Source of the DNA: Karalla daura
Lineage: Eukaryota; Chordata; Actinopteri; Chaetodontiformes; Leiognathidae
Direction of reading: 5' to 3'
DNA: 64,000 nt
NCBI GenBank assembly: GCA_029224185.1
Contig: CM055201.1
Coordinates: 6,222,251-6,286,250, forward strand
A model generated the notes under the pieces. It was not told the origin of the DNA and ran no database searches. It saw only the letters and a program-made list of their open reading frames with translations. The position numbers were made by a program, and so were the translations under genes. This document shows, piece after piece, positions 51,861-63,120 of this stretch (position 1 is its first letter; each line of letters starts with the position of its first letter).

Positions 51861-54800
51861 TAAACAATAATAATAAAAAAAACAACTCTCCCATAACAGC
51901 AGTAGTGCAGGGTGGCCTCTACACCACTCCAACATGCGTGGACCAGGAACGGTCCGCATTGACCGGTCTAAAATTGTCACATTGCCACAAAACTGGATTA
52001 GGGAGACAGGCTCACAGTTCACTGACATAACAAAGTGAGGTGAGCAAGAACCGGCATATTGGGAAGTGACTCATTCAGCATGTGAAATTCTGCAGGACTT
52101 TTGAGTTAGCCTTGAAGTATTATTGTCCACCTTGGGCATTATGGGAAAAATTGCCCCTCCCCTGACAAAAATTTCACTTGTTTGCATGCAGTTTTACTTT
52201 TGGTTTAATGTGTTGGAACAATGGTTGCTCACATATCTGACGGTTCGCAATAGTCATCAACGTCAACAATGTAGGATGAAGATGAGTCCTATTCTGCCTT
52301 CACATCTGATGTCAAGTGTGACATCAATATTAGATAAGAGTAAATTTCTCATCCTGTTTTGTATTTAACCAGCTGTTTCAATCTGCTTCACTCTCCAGTT
52401 CTGATTCAGCTGGCTTCAAGTGCTTTTGCTCCTCTGCCTCCTCCTGAGTGAGGAGCGCGGTTGTTAACTGACTCATCGCTCACTGTACAGTACGGTGCTG
52501 CACTGTGGAAAAGTTACAGCAACTATCTCGGTCTCATGTTGCGAGTGTGCTGCAGCAACTACATCCCATTGAGTGCAGCTGCTTAATTATCAAAGAGTTT
52601 GATTGAAAATGAAGGACAAGAAACAGCTGTTGTGCAGTGTGTCCTTTGTACATCATGTCTGCACATATTGTGGGCAATGATGATTTTTTTTCCCCATTTG
52701 GCTGGTTAATGAGACACCTGTCTAGACTTCTGCAAGGTTGGATTTACTGTAGATATCAATGAATGTGTAGACCTTATATTGTTTCAGTGCTTTACCCCTT
52801 GGCATGCAGGCTGTAGCTTAATTTTAGCTTCACTTTCTTATGATATATGATATGTATTGTATTAAGCTGAATAATGGATAGATAATGGATAGATGTACTT
52901 AACACCTATTTTTTCTTTTTTTAATATTGCTGTTTTGCTATTTTGGTTCCCTCTGTGCTCAGCCCTGACAGTGGGATCTCCCCTTTATTGTATTTCCTGA
53001 GCTTATTTCCATTTTTTTCCCCCTTAAAGTTGTTTTTATTTGGTGTTTTTTTTTTTGTGAATTGAACACATCTATGAGTACGGAAGCAGCATGCTATGAG
53101 GCTCATAGAGGCAAATTTCTGTTGGTACATATAAATAAAACTGACTTGAGTAGACAAGAGAAGAAGGGACCTGCATTCATGAATATGATGTGGTGTCAGG
53201 AGGCGCCCGATCCCCATCTCATTGCTCCTGTACTTCCTGTCAGTCATGTTGGCATAATAACATATATAAAACACTATTAAATACCGCATTTAACACTCAA
53301 GTGCCACGGATATAGAAAAGGCTTCCGGTCAGTTGAAGATTTGCGACAGTAGCATTAGAGACACATTAACCAGAGGTCAGGGTTCTTGGTATTCAGTATT
53401 AGGAGGCATATATAATACACACTCCAAATACGTAATTTACATAGAGGTTACACCCTGAATGATAGAAAAGGTGAGGATGTACAACCTGATTAGTTAGAAG
53501 TGAAGTGAAGGAATGGGGAGCACAGAGGGGTGGAATAATAATGAATTACTGGAGATGGCCAAGTATGAGGATGCGCCCTGATATATGCTGAGGCATGTAC
53601 TGTCCTCGGCTCAGGATGACTTTTTCCTATACTACACTGCGGCATCTCTAATGATTCAAACTACAGAAGTGCTTAGATCATCACAAGGGTGCTTTTACAC
53701 AACGCTCTCGTCCGAAGTTTGCACCGGCAAAAAAAAAAATCACCCACTACACCCACAGACTACATGAGTCCACACAAAACTGACATGTGGGTTTAAAAAA
53801 GAAAAAAGATATTTGGTTGTGAAATGTCAGTGCATATATAAGACAGAGGATTTTGCAAAAGCCGAAAACGCTGTTTTATTTTTGGCTCGATATCGTTGAC
53901 ATTAAACATTCAAAAGGGAGATCAGACCTGTTGTTGCAGGGAGATGTTTGGGTTGAAGATGATTTCAGCGCATATAGAAACCTCCATAATGAGCAGTAAA
54001 GTGCAAGCAGCCACAGCAGCTTCAATGCACGTTTTCACATATTCTGCAGCTCCGGGGGCTGGATAAACACCTGCTTTCAACCCCACATCTGGTGTGTGGA
54101 TGACGATGGCGGAGAGCTCTGCTGAACATGTGGAAAGCACGTTTGCAGTGGAGCTCCTCCGGAGAGATTTTCCTAATCAAAACAGTTTATTTTAATTCTG
54201 GGAGACAGCTTTGTGTGTTTATAGATCTCGGGGGTCATCATGGGGCATATGTAAATTCGGCATCGGCGTGGATTGCCAGGTTAAAGGTCCCTCCTTGTAG
54301 ATTTTTCTGTCAGGCTTTGTTTATTCTAGTCTGGTCTGGCACGAGAGCTCGGAGAACAAATTGCATACACTAAGGATCCCAACTGAGTGAATCACACAGA
54401 TGCTAATTAAAATGATTATAAGTACTTAGAATTTGAGACATGTTCACAGCAGTGGGTGTTTCAAACCTGGTAATCAAGGTTTAAAATCAAATATTAAGGA
54501 GTGAACAATATAATGGAGAAGGAGTACTGTTGTAATTCTTTGTAAACGGGAACTGACCACCACTCAATTGCCAAAGCAGTCATATTATGATTTGGACATA
54601 ATGAAAAATGTGTCTTTTATCAGGTTTCCAATTTCTCTGTCTATGAGGCTGACGAGTGTCAGATAACAGATCACGATTGATGGCACAGAAATCTGTACCA
54701 GAATCCAAATTTGGGCTTTTTACATATTTAGCATTTCTGGGCTTTAGAATCAGTTTTTAATTAATTGGGCTCTCAATGACAGCCTGTAACCTGCTGTTCA

Positions 54801-54903
54801 GCCCAAGGCAGAGAACATGGTATCACTGGCATAAAAAAAGGAGGATAGCAGTGTTGAACACTGTTGAAACAATCAGTTATGAATAATGGAAATGGCAGCC
54901 GCT
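51861..54903. other. Non-coding region, no gene seen
   Basis: Unique AT-rich sequence with short open frames only. Confidence 0.5.
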
Positions 54904-55025
54904 GTTGACCGTTGCCTCACAGCAAGGAGACTCTAAACTGTCCCTGGGTGTGAGTGTGTGAGTTAATGGTGTGTGTGGCCTGAAGTGGACTGGTGACCTG
55001 TCCAGGGTGTATTCCCCTCATTTTG
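54904..55025 (+). repeat. Decayed teleost dispersed repeat with internal deletion
   Basis: The 'GTTGCCTCACAGCAAGGAGA' head block runs directly into the 'CTCTAAACTGTCCCTGGGTG' body block and then 'TGACCTGTCCAGGGTGTATT'. The middle third of the family sequence is missing. Confidence 0.7.
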
Positions 55026-57143
55026 CTTCAGATTTCTATTGAAATGGCAAGTTCGACCCTCAAGGCCCATATCGACACTGGAGCGTCTGACTTGAAGCCT
55101 CGGGAATTCCTGAATTTAGGTTATGACTGTTTTTCACAAGTGTCATAATGTATGTCATCACATCGATCCAGCATCCATGACACAAATAACACGGGCACAT
55201 GTGCCGGTGTTGAGATTAGAATGACATCTGTTGTTTTGGATTTAGCAGCATGTTTCATATTTGCTCTCGATCTGCCTGGTTAAATATAAGCAGAGATAGA
55301 TTTATTTCTATCGAAAGACTGACCCCTTTAATCTCATCTGAGACGCCGCAGAACCAATTACAATGAGGACGCCGCCGATAAGCAGCTCAGAGATGCATAC
55401 GTTTACCATAATATCCTGATTTCATCTGGAGAATCATTAATCCAAGAGTTTGAGAAGGGGATAAAACCAATAGCAGCGATGTGAGCATTCGCACATGCAT
55501 CCACAGCATAAAGTCACATTCATTAGGCACCGAACAAGAGGTAAGGAGACATGTGAGGAAGAAGTTATTTACATAAAAATCAATAAACTTCTTCCTTCTT
55601 TGACTCCTCTGTCGTACATAAACGCTGTGTAACAGCATGAGTTAAATCTTCAGATGCACAATGAGCACTGAAGCAGGTTTCCGTGGGAATTAAGAGATTG
55701 TGGGCCGTTAAAGCGGCCCTTTTCATTTTCTGGTTTGCGCACATTTAGAAAGTCATGTACAACCCCCTGGAGTCCCTTTATGGTGGAATTTATTTTCTGT
55801 TACCGTCATCAGCGCCACTGCTGAGTGCAGGGTCATGTGGACTATACAGAAAAGGTGATTGCATAAAGTGCCAACTCAATAACCCGACCTGAAATAACAT
55901 TTCTGCCCAGAGTGCAGGGTCAAAGTAAAACATATAGAAAGCGACGCACGGAATAACTCAATTTCCACTGTGATCATGTCAACCCCCCCCCCCACCATTT
56001 TTTCCTTGCTGTGCTTTGAACGTCACTTGGGGGAGGATGTGATGACTTTTTTTTTTTTTTTTCGCACATATGCACAGAGTTGGCTGTTTCGGTGCTTATT
56101 TCTGTCGCTTGGCACGGGATAAAGGTTCTCTCAGAGAGTCAGAACATGAAAAGGTGGCAACTGCGCAGGAGGGACGGATTATTGAAATGAATATAGATTT
56201 ATTTCAATTAAAAGCGGGCCGAGTCATTCATCACAAATGCACAATTATGCAACGAAAACACATCTGCGTGTTCCAATAAGCGCGAGCATTAGTTTCGACC
56301 TGTGGAACGAGAGCGCAGACGTGTGCGCTCGTGATTACAGCAGCATGCGGGAACATCTGTATGCATTATCACCTCGGAGCTATTCATCACACCCATGGCA
56401 CTTCCAAAATACACTGTGCCGCAGACTCACAACACACACCCCCTCGCACACATACACACGCACGCATGCGCGCTCTCCGTCATTAAGTGGGAAGGGGGGG
56501 GGGGGGGGGGGGGGGGGGGGCGTTGCAAACTCAGTCAGGTCAGCCATGCGGAACAAAATTTCAGGAGGAAAGAGTGAGAAAAATAGGACAGTTATGCGAG
56601 GGGAAATTAGCGAGTGGACACCACTGCTCTTAGCCTCGGGAGTGATCACAGCCGCCACACTGAGATAAGCCTCGGAGAGGTCAATAAGGGAAACCATTAG
56701 CTGACAAATGACCACGGCGATAATGCCATTATAAAGCAGGCCCATAGGAATCAGAAGGTGCATAGCGGTGCACGAAACGGCATAACAACAAGCCCCGGAC
56801 ATTAAGACTAATGCGTCGCAGCGATAATCCCTTTACTTCTTGCTTTGAAACGATCATTGAGTTGCACCACTCAGATGTAAATGGGACGTCTCAGTCAGGT
56901 CGCTGCTTTAATTTATACTTTAAGCCCTAATCCCCGGCACTGTTCGGGATCAGAGCTCAAGCGGTGTCATTTACAGAAGGGTTTGGCCAAGTGATTTCCT
57001 CCCCTGACTCCCTGTGTCTTTTCATCTCTGGCTTGTGTTATAATGAAACCTGCTGAGATGCACTCAGTGCTGAAAATATAGCACTGGTCAGGACAGGCCC
57101 AGTGAGATCCTTACATTATTCAGGACACCTTGGTGGCCTTGTT
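55026..57143. other. Non-coding region, no gene seen
   Basis: Unique sequence with a C run near 55984, a T run near 56048-56062 and the G run at 56494-56520. A patch at 56170-56240 is AT-rich and enhancer-like, but nothing is supportable. Confidence 0.5.
56494..56520. repeat. Poly(G) run, 27 bases
   Basis: An uninterrupted run of 27 G, preceded by a CA-rich and CG-rich stretch (56426-56475). Confidence 0.9.
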
Positions 57144-57186
57144 TACACACACACTCTCACACACATTCTCACACACACACAAACAC
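57144..57186. repeat. (CA)n microsatellite, imperfect
   Basis: CA units interrupted by CT and ATT. Confidence 0.85.
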
Positions 57187-57357
57187 TTGCAACCCTTCCA
57201 TACACGCGATAGCCCTGGTCTTGGATTAGTGTTGTCATTTCCACCCATTGTTCACATCCCCTCCACCCATTCTTCTCCATCTTTACAGGCCGCTCTGTCC
57301 CTTTGTGTTGTAGTTTTCTCTGTAGCCCTCTCTCGTTTCTCACCTCCTCCACCAGCC

Positions 57358-57629
57358 TACTCTCTCCTCTCCTCTCCTCTCCTCTCCTCTCCTCTCCTCT
57401 CCTCTCCTCTCCTCTCCTCTCCTCTCCCCTGCTCCCCTCCTATCTCCTCTCCTCTCCTCTCCTCTCCTCTCCTCTCCTCTCCTCTCCTCTCCTCTCCTCT
57501 CCTCTCCTCTCCTCTCCTCTCCTCTCCTCTCCTCTCCTCTCCTCTCCTCTCCTCTCCCCTGCTCTCCTCTTCTCTCCTCTCCCCTGCTCCCCTCCTATCT
57601 CCTCTCCTGTCCTCTCCTCTCCCCTCCCC
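57358..57629. repeat. (TCCTC)n pentanucleotide array, 5' flank of the LINE
   Basis: Long runs of perfect CTCCT pentamers are interrupted by a variant block CCCCTGCTCCCCTCCTATCT at 57426-57445 and again at 57581-57600. The two blocks are 155 bases apart, exactly 31 pentamers, which points to duplication within the array. The last 30 bases degrade (CTGTCC, CCCCTCCCC) before the LINE begins. Open frames here on both strands (Leu-Ser-Ser or Arg-Gly-Glu repeats) are artefacts. Confidence 0.95.
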
Positions 57630-57780
57630 TTCCGGTTTGTGAGCGTGAGTGAGAGTGGTGGTGGCGGTGGACGTGTGAGTGGCGCGGGAGTTTTGAACTT
57701 TTTTTTCTGGTTTCTTCAAACTTTCCCTTGTGCATGATCGGGTAAGGTTTTTGACAAGTGTCGGGTGTTTTTCGGGGGGG

Positions 57781-59140
57781 ATGGCGTCCCCCGTGATGCC
57801 ACCTCCGTCCCTCCGGCAGGGAGTGCGGATCGTCCCGCCGGACGGCTCCGTCGGTGTGGAGGAGGTGTTGCTGTGTGTGGGTGAGCAGGTGGGACATGAC
57901 AAACTGAGCTACGCTTCACGGATGAACAAAGCGGTGGTCGTCTTCCTGGAAAACGAGTCGCATGTCTACCGGCTGATAGAGAGCGGAGTATTCATCAGGG
58001 AGTCTTTTGTCCAGGTGTCCCCGCTGTCTGTCCCCTCCACGCGGATCACCGTATCCGGTGTTCCGCCGTTCATCCCTAACGAGCTGTTAGAGAACGAGCT
58101 CCGGAGGTTCGGGAAGTTAGCCAGCGGATTTAAAGTCATCAGTCTGGGATGTAAGGACCCCAAAGTGAAGCATGTGCAGTCTCTGAGGAGACAGGTGTTC
58201 ATGTTCCTGGACTCACCTGCTCAGACACTGGAGGTGTCTTTCAGAGTGAAGCACGGTGAGGGCTGCTACATGGTGTATGCTAGCTCCGGACACATGAAAT
58301 GTTTTGAGTGTGGAGATGTGGGACATAAGCGGCTGGCATGTCCGCACAAGCAGCGGGAGGAAGGGACCGCGGCGGCGGGTGCCGCGCCGGGCCCCGGGGG
58401 GGGCGGCGGGGGCCGCTGCCCCCGGTCCTCCGGAGGCGGGGATCGTTGTCCCCGGTCCTCCGGCGGCGGGGGCCGCTGCCCCCGGTCCTCCGGCGGTGGG
58501 GGCCGCTGCCCCCGGTTCTCCGGCGGCGGGGGCCGCTCCCCCCGGTCCTCCAGCGGCGGGGGTCGCTGCCCCGGGTCCCGCAGTGATGGATGCTGCGGCC
58601 CCTGTGCGCTTTGCGGCAGGCGGGGGCCCGGAGGTAGGTTGCGGTGTTGTGGCCGCGGATGATGGTGGCTCTGGGTCACAATGTGGAGGAGTCAGGGAGG
58701 AGCAGCAGCAGCTGATCACTGTAGAAACACCGAACAGCGTGAAGTCTGCAGCCGCTGAGGCGCAGTCACTGTCCGCAGGACAGGTGGAGGAAACAGCCTC
58801 CACCAGTGAACAGGTGATGGAGAACACTCAGCCATCAGGTGAGGAAGACATGTCGGAGGCAGAGTCAGACACTGTATCTGTTGGTGACTCTGCCAACAGG
58901 AACTCTGAGCTCTATTCTTTAGAGGAAATTAACAGATTTCTGGATGAAACGTTTAAAAAGTCTGTTAAAGTGAGTGACTACTTTGAGGACACCAACAAGT
59001 TCATTAGATCTGTGGCCATATTAAAAAGACTTGTGGGTTTTGACTTGCTGGATGAAAAGAAACGTTTCCGTCTTAAAAAGCACATAACAGCTCTGAGAAG
59101 AGCACAGAACAGTAGACCTGTTAGAAGAACCAGGAAGTGA
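57781..59140 (+). pseudogene. LINE ORF1 (RRM-like, CCHC nucleocapsid-like protein), frameshifted
   Basis: ORF1 proteins bind the LINE RNA and form the RNP. I chose ATG 57781 (GGGATGG context, start MASPVMPPP); an in-frame ATG at 57730 is also possible. Residues about 87-165 form an RRM-like region beginning ITVSGVPPF. A zinc knuckle CX2CX4HX4C (CFECGDVGHKRLAC) spans residues 174-187. After the knuckle a run of eight G at 58396-58403 switches the frame by one base: the first frame runs on to a stop at 58662, while the natural continuation is the frame that ends at 59140. The second part starts with a Pro/Ala-rich 10-residue repeat, then an acidic stretch, then a basic tail. Both sides of the break look LINE-like, so a one-base insertion or an assembly error in the G run is the simplest explanation. 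Confidence 0.85.
58408..58580 (+). repeat. 30-bp GC-rich minisatellite inside ORF1
   Basis: Five units of 30 bases begin at 58408, 58438, 58468, 58498 and 58528, with a partial sixth. Each has the form GGGGGCCGCTGCCCCCGG followed by TCCTCCGGCGGC. In the natural frame each unit encodes ten Pro/Ala/Gly-rich residues. Because 30 is a multiple of three, gain or loss of units keeps the frame. All three plus-strand frames and some minus frames stay open through it. Confidence 0.9.
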
Positions 59141-59142
59141 TC

Positions 59143-62100
59143 ATGCATCATCACAAGGTGTTTTCTTTTCTTTTCTGTTCTTTGCTTGTTTCAACTTGCC
59201 TGCTTCTCTTCTCTGACCTCTCCATGCCGAGCCTGAAAATAGGGTCTCTGAACATCAATGGGGGGAGAGACAGACACAAGAGGGCTCTAATTTCTGAGGT
59301 GTCTGCTCAAAAGAGGGCTGATGTGTTGTTTTTGCAGGAGACACACACTACTGCAGCAGATGAGACAGATTGGGGCTTATGGTGGGAAGGTTCTCGCTTC
59401 CTTAGCCACGGCACTAATTTCAGTGCAGGAGTGGCAATCTTGTTTAAAGAAACAGCAAATGCTTCCATTTTATCTTCTGCTGAGGTGGTGAAGGGGCGGT
59501 TACTGATCGTCAGAGCAGAGATAGAAGGTTCTGTGTTCTGCTTTGTAAACCTGTACGCCCCAAACCAGCGAAGAGAGAGAGTGGGATTTTTTAATTTGCT
59601 AAATAACGAACTGAAGAATTATCTCCAGGATCAGCTGATCATTGGTGGAGATTTTAACTGTACTTTGGATTTCACTGTAGACAGGACCAGTGAGGAACCA
59701 CATCCACAGTCAAGCCAGAGCCTTAGTAACACCGTTATACATCTGGACTTATTAGACACCTGGAGAATCAAGCATCCACAGTCCAGACAGTACACATGGG
59801 TCAGGGTGAGCAATAACACAGTCAGTGCAGCCAGACTAGACAGGATCTACATCTCTAAAAGCCTCAGCTCCAGACTGGTGCAGAGTAGCATCAGCCCGGT
59901 TGGTTTTACTGATCACCACTTGGTCACTGCAGAGCTGATCATTACACCAGGTCAGAGGATCAGATCCTACTGGTCTTTTAACAACAAACTCCTGCAGGAC
60001 ACTGTTTTTTGCCAGAACTTTGAACTTTTTTGGCAGCAGTGGAAAATCAGGAAAGTGGATTTTAGTTCTTTGGCCATGTGGTGGGAGGTTGGAAAAGCAC
60101 AGATCCGTGTTTTCTGCCAACAGTACACATCCCATTCCACTGCTAGGATCAAGGCAGCTGTCAAGGAACTGGAGGAGAGCATTAAGAGCATTGAGGAGGG
60201 CCTGCAGAGGAACAGAGATGCTGCTCTTGGTGATCTGCTCCAGGAGAAGAGGTTGGCTTTGAGCTCCTTCCTGCAGGAGAGAGTGAAGGGAGCTCTGGTC
60301 AGGTCTCGTTTCCTTCAGCTGAAGGACATGGATGGCCCGAGCTCTTTCTTTTTTAATCTGGAGAGGTCTGCAGCGCAGAGGAAGCAGATGGCCTGTCTGG
60401 AGCTTCCGGGGGGCAGAGTCACCACCTGTCCTGTGGAGATGAGGAGCCATGCGATGGAGTTTTATAGCAACCTCTTTGGGGCGGAGCAGTGCAGCATGGA
60501 GTGCCGTGAGGAGCTTCTAGAGGAGCTTCCACAGCTCAGTCTGGAGGAGAAGGCGGCTCTAGACTGTGAGCTGTCTCTGGAGGAACTGACAGCTGCTGTC
60601 TTCCAGATGACGTCAGGACGGGCTCCAGGAATCGATGGTCTTTCCACAGATTTTTATAAACGGTTCTGGAAGACTCTTGGTCCTGACTTCCATCTTGTGC
60701 TGCAGGAGAGCTACAGAACAGGATCCCTTCCTGTTTCCTGTCGGCGAGCAGTCCTTTCTCTGTTGCCTAAGAAAGGGAACCTGGCCTTACTGAAGAACTG
60801 GAGGCTGGTTGCCCTACTCTGCACGGATTACAAGGTTCTCTCCAGGGTTTTATCTAATAGACTGAAAGACATTATTGGAATTATTATTCACTGTGATCAA
60901 ACGTACTGTGTTCCAGACAGATCAATTATGGACAATATTTTCCTTGTGCGGGACATCATTGAAGTGTCTAAATATTATAACGTTGATTTTGGTGTTGTTT
61001 CTCTGGACCAGGAGAAAGCTTTTGACAGGGTGGATCACTCTTATTTGTTTTCTGCACTTCGGGCGTTTGGTTTTGGTGATAGTTTTGTTGACTGGGTGAG
61101 GTTATTGTATAGGGGAGCACAGTGTATGGTGAAGATGGGGACTGGGCTGAGCCGACCAATCTCTGTACAGCGAGGGATAAGGCAGGGCTGCCCACTGTCT
61201 GGGCAGCTGTACAGCTTAGCCTTTGAGCCTTTGCTGTGCAAGCTGAGGAGCCGGCTCAGGGGTCTTTCTCTGCCTGCATCCTTCAGTCTGGATCATCCAC
61301 CTACTGTCTCTGCCTATGCAGATGACATCAACATCTTTGTTTCCAGTCAGGAGGATGTGAAATGTCTGCAGGACACTCTGTCACTGTATGAAAAGGCCTC
61401 CTCTGCTCGGGTCAACTGGGCAAAGAGTGAGGCTCTGTTAGTGGGGCAATGGAGGGGGAAGGTGGCACCTAGTCTGCCTGGAGGCCTTCAGTGGGGGAGA
61501 GAGGGATTGAAGGTTCTGGGAGTATTTTTAGGGAATGAGGGCTTTCAAAAAAAGAACTGGGAGGGAGTGAAGGAGAAAGTGTGCGCTCGGTTGTCTAGAT
61601 GGAAATGGTTGCTACCCCAGCTGTCCTATAGGGGAAGAGTTCTGGTTGCCAATAACCTGGTCGCCTCGGCTCTATGGCATAGGCTGATCGCTCTAACGCC
61701 ACCTAGAGGCCTGGTGGAGGATGTCCAGAGAGCCATACTGGATTTTTTCTGGTCTGGGAAGCACTGGGTCCGGGCTGGGGTCCTTTACTTGCCTGTGGCT
61801 GAAGGGGGGCAAGGACTGATCAACATCCAGGCCAAAATTGCCTCTTTTAGACTACAGGCTGCAAAAAGACTGCTGTATGACTGTGGCCCTCGATGGTGTG
61901 ACACAGCCCGGCTGCTGCTGAGGAAAGCTGGGAGACTGGGCTACGACAAACACCTTTTCCTCTTGCACCTCAAGGACATGGATTTAACAGGGTTGACGCC
62001 TTTTTATAGCTCCGTGTTACAGGCCTGGCAGATCCTTTGTCCTGCTCGTCAGGGAGGGGAGATGCCAGGCATGTGGCTGTTTGAGGAGCCATTGTTTTTT

Positions 62101-63120
62101 AACAGCTTTTTATGGACTCAAACCCTGCAGTCTGCCAGTCTGCGAGTCAGCCTGAGAGATGCTGGGTGCAGCAAGCTCGGTCACCTGATGAGGATGACTG
62201 CAGGATCTGCAGACACTCTGAGGCAGAGGACCAACATCACCTCTGAAAGGCTGATCAGGAAGATGGTGGAGGAGGTCTGTGCCGCCCTGCCTGAAACCCA
62301 CAGAGCATTTGTTGAAAACCAGGCTGCATGTGATCAGTGGAGTGAGGAGGGAGAATACAGTTTCCCCTCTCTGTCTATTGCCCCAGCTGTGGGGGAGTGG
62401 CAGGAGGGGGGGGGTAAGCTGCTGTCCTTCTCCACTCCTCACCTGGACAAATTTCACAATGCGGGGAAAAAGGCTCTGTACCAGACCTGTGTGAAGGTCC
62501 TGAACCTGCGCTCCTTGGCTGGGACCAATGAGTCGAGGTGGACTGAGGTTTTTGGTCCAGACGTTTCCCCGAAAGGCAGCTGGAGGTCCCTGTACAAGCT
62601 GCCTGTTGAAAAGCGGACAGCAGACCTCCAGTGGAGGATCGTACATGGGGCAATAGCTACGAACAGATACAGAGCGCACATGGATCCGGAGCTGGGGGAG
62701 GGGTGTGTTTTCTGTTCTCAGAGTGAAACTCTGGAACATTTATTTGTTCACTGTCCTCGGCTGGTGGCACTGTTTGAGCTTTTAAAAAGATGGTGTCAGG
62801 GTCTTGGTGAGGGTTTCTCTCATGATTTGTTTATTTTTGGTCCAAAATACAGTGTGAGGAATAAATCTGTGCATACACTGATGAACTTTGTGTTTGGTTC
62901 TGCAAAGTTGTCCATCTGGCTGACCCGTAGGAAGCGGACTCAGGGCGAGGGCAGTGTGGAGCTGCTGCCGGTCCTGGAGGGGCTGCTGAAGGCCCGACTG
63001 AGGGTGGAACATGCCTATTATCACATGTTGGACAATGTTCAGACTTTCAGTCGCATCTGGGCTGTTGGGGGGGTGTTGTGCTCTGTGCAGGAAGATGGGG
63101 GGCTGGTTGTTCATTTTTGA
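59143..63120 (+). CDS. LINE ORF2: endonuclease and reverse transcriptase, about 1,325 aa
   Basis: This protein nicks target DNA and reverse-transcribes the element RNA at the nick. With ATG 59143 as residue 1, an AP-like endonuclease covers about residues 30-265: SLNING near 35, QETH (Glu66), GGDFN (Asp170) and TDHH (Asp257, His258). The reverse transcriptase covers about 490-770: SGRAPGIDG at 491, AFDRVDH (Asp628), RQGCPLSG at 680 and the catalytic YADD at 725-728. A C-terminal CX2CX7HX4C finger starts at residue 1188. No stop or frameshift is present, and the length is normal for Tx1-group ORF2. An alternative start is ATG 59224 (MPSLKIGSLN), which begins just before the endonuclease and removes a hydrophobic 27-residue leader. 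The first ATG follows the ORF1 stop by two bases. All expected catalytic residues I can check are present. Confidence 0.93.
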   Translation: MHHHKVFSFLFCSLLVSTCLLLFSDLSMPSLKIGSLNINGGRDRHKRALISEVSAQKRADVLFLQETHTTAADETDWGLWWEGSRFLSHGTNFSAGVAILFKETANASILSSAEVVKGRLLIVRAEIEGSVFCFVNLYAPNQRRERVGFFNLLNNELKNYLQDQLIIGGDFNCTLDFTVDRTSEEPHPQSSQSLSNTVIHLDLLDTWRIKHPQSRQYTWVRVSNNTVSAARLDRIYISKSLSSRLVQSSISPVGFTDHHLVTAELIITPGQRIRSYWSFNNKLLQDTVFCQNFELFWQQWKIRKVDFSSLAMWWEVGKAQIRVFCQQYTSHSTARIKAAVKELEESIKSIEEGLQRNRDAALGDLLQEKRLALSSFLQERVKGALVRSRFLQLKDMDGPSSFFFNLERSAAQRKQMACLELPGGRVTTCPVEMRSHAMEFYSNLFGAEQCSMECREELLEELPQLSLEEKAALDCELSLEELTAAVFQMTSGRAPGIDGLSTDFYKRFWKTLGPDFHLVLQESYRTGSLPVSCRRAVLSLLPKKGNLALLKNWRLVALLCTDYKVLSRVLSNRLKDIIGIIIHCDQTYCVPDRSIMDNIFLVRDIIEVSKYYNVDFGVVSLDQEKAFDRVDHSYLFSALRAFGFGDSFVDWVRLLYRGAQCMVKMGTGLSRPISVQRGIRQGCPLSGQLYSLAFEPLLCKLRSRLRGLSLPASFSLDHPPTVSAYADDINIFVSSQEDVKCLQDTLSLYEKASSARVNWAKSEALLVGQWRGKVAPSLPGGLQWGREGLKVLGVFLGNEGFQKKNWEGVKEKVCARLSRWKWLLPQLSYRGRVLVANNLVASALWHRLIALTPPRGLVEDVQRAILDFFWSGKHWVRAGVLYLPVAEGGQGLINIQAKIASFRLQAAKRLLYDCGPRWCDTARLLLRKAGRLGYDKHLFLLHLKDMDLTGLTPFYSSVLQAWQILCPARQGGEMPGMWLFEEPLFFNSFLWTQTLQSASLRVSLRDAGCSKLGHLMRMTAGSADTLRQRTNITSERLIRKMVEEVCAALPETHRAFVENQAACDQWSEEGEYSFPSLSIAPAVGEWQEGGGKLLSFSTPHLDKFHNAGKKALYQTCVKVLNLRSLAGTNESRWTEVFGPDVSPKGSWRSLYKLPVEKRTADLQWRIVHGAIATNRYRAHMDPELGEGCVFCSQSETLEHLFVHCPRLVALFELLKRWCQGLGEGFSHDLFIFGPKYSVRNKSVHTLMNFVFGSAKLSIWLTRRKRTQGEGSVELLPVLEGLLKARLRVEHAYYHMLDNVQTFSRIWAVGGVLCSVQEDGGLVVHF

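Noticed and set aside
57357..57902. Long open frames through the CT-rich array on both strands (up to 181 codons)
   Set aside because: They translate to Leu-Ser-Ser or Arg-Gly-Glu repeats of the microsatellite and run into the LINE in the wrong frame or strand.
58213..58827. 204-codon minus-strand frame inside LINE ORF1
   Set aside because: Shadow of the GC-rich 30-bp minisatellite, antisense to ORF1.
59836..60450. 204-codon minus-strand frame inside LINE ORF2
   Set aside because: Antisense shadow of the endonuclease/RT coding frame. The sense frame shows all the catalytic motifs.
62110..62739. 209-codon minus-strand frame inside LINE ORF2
   Set aside because: Antisense shadow; the sense frame continues through to the C-terminal finger.
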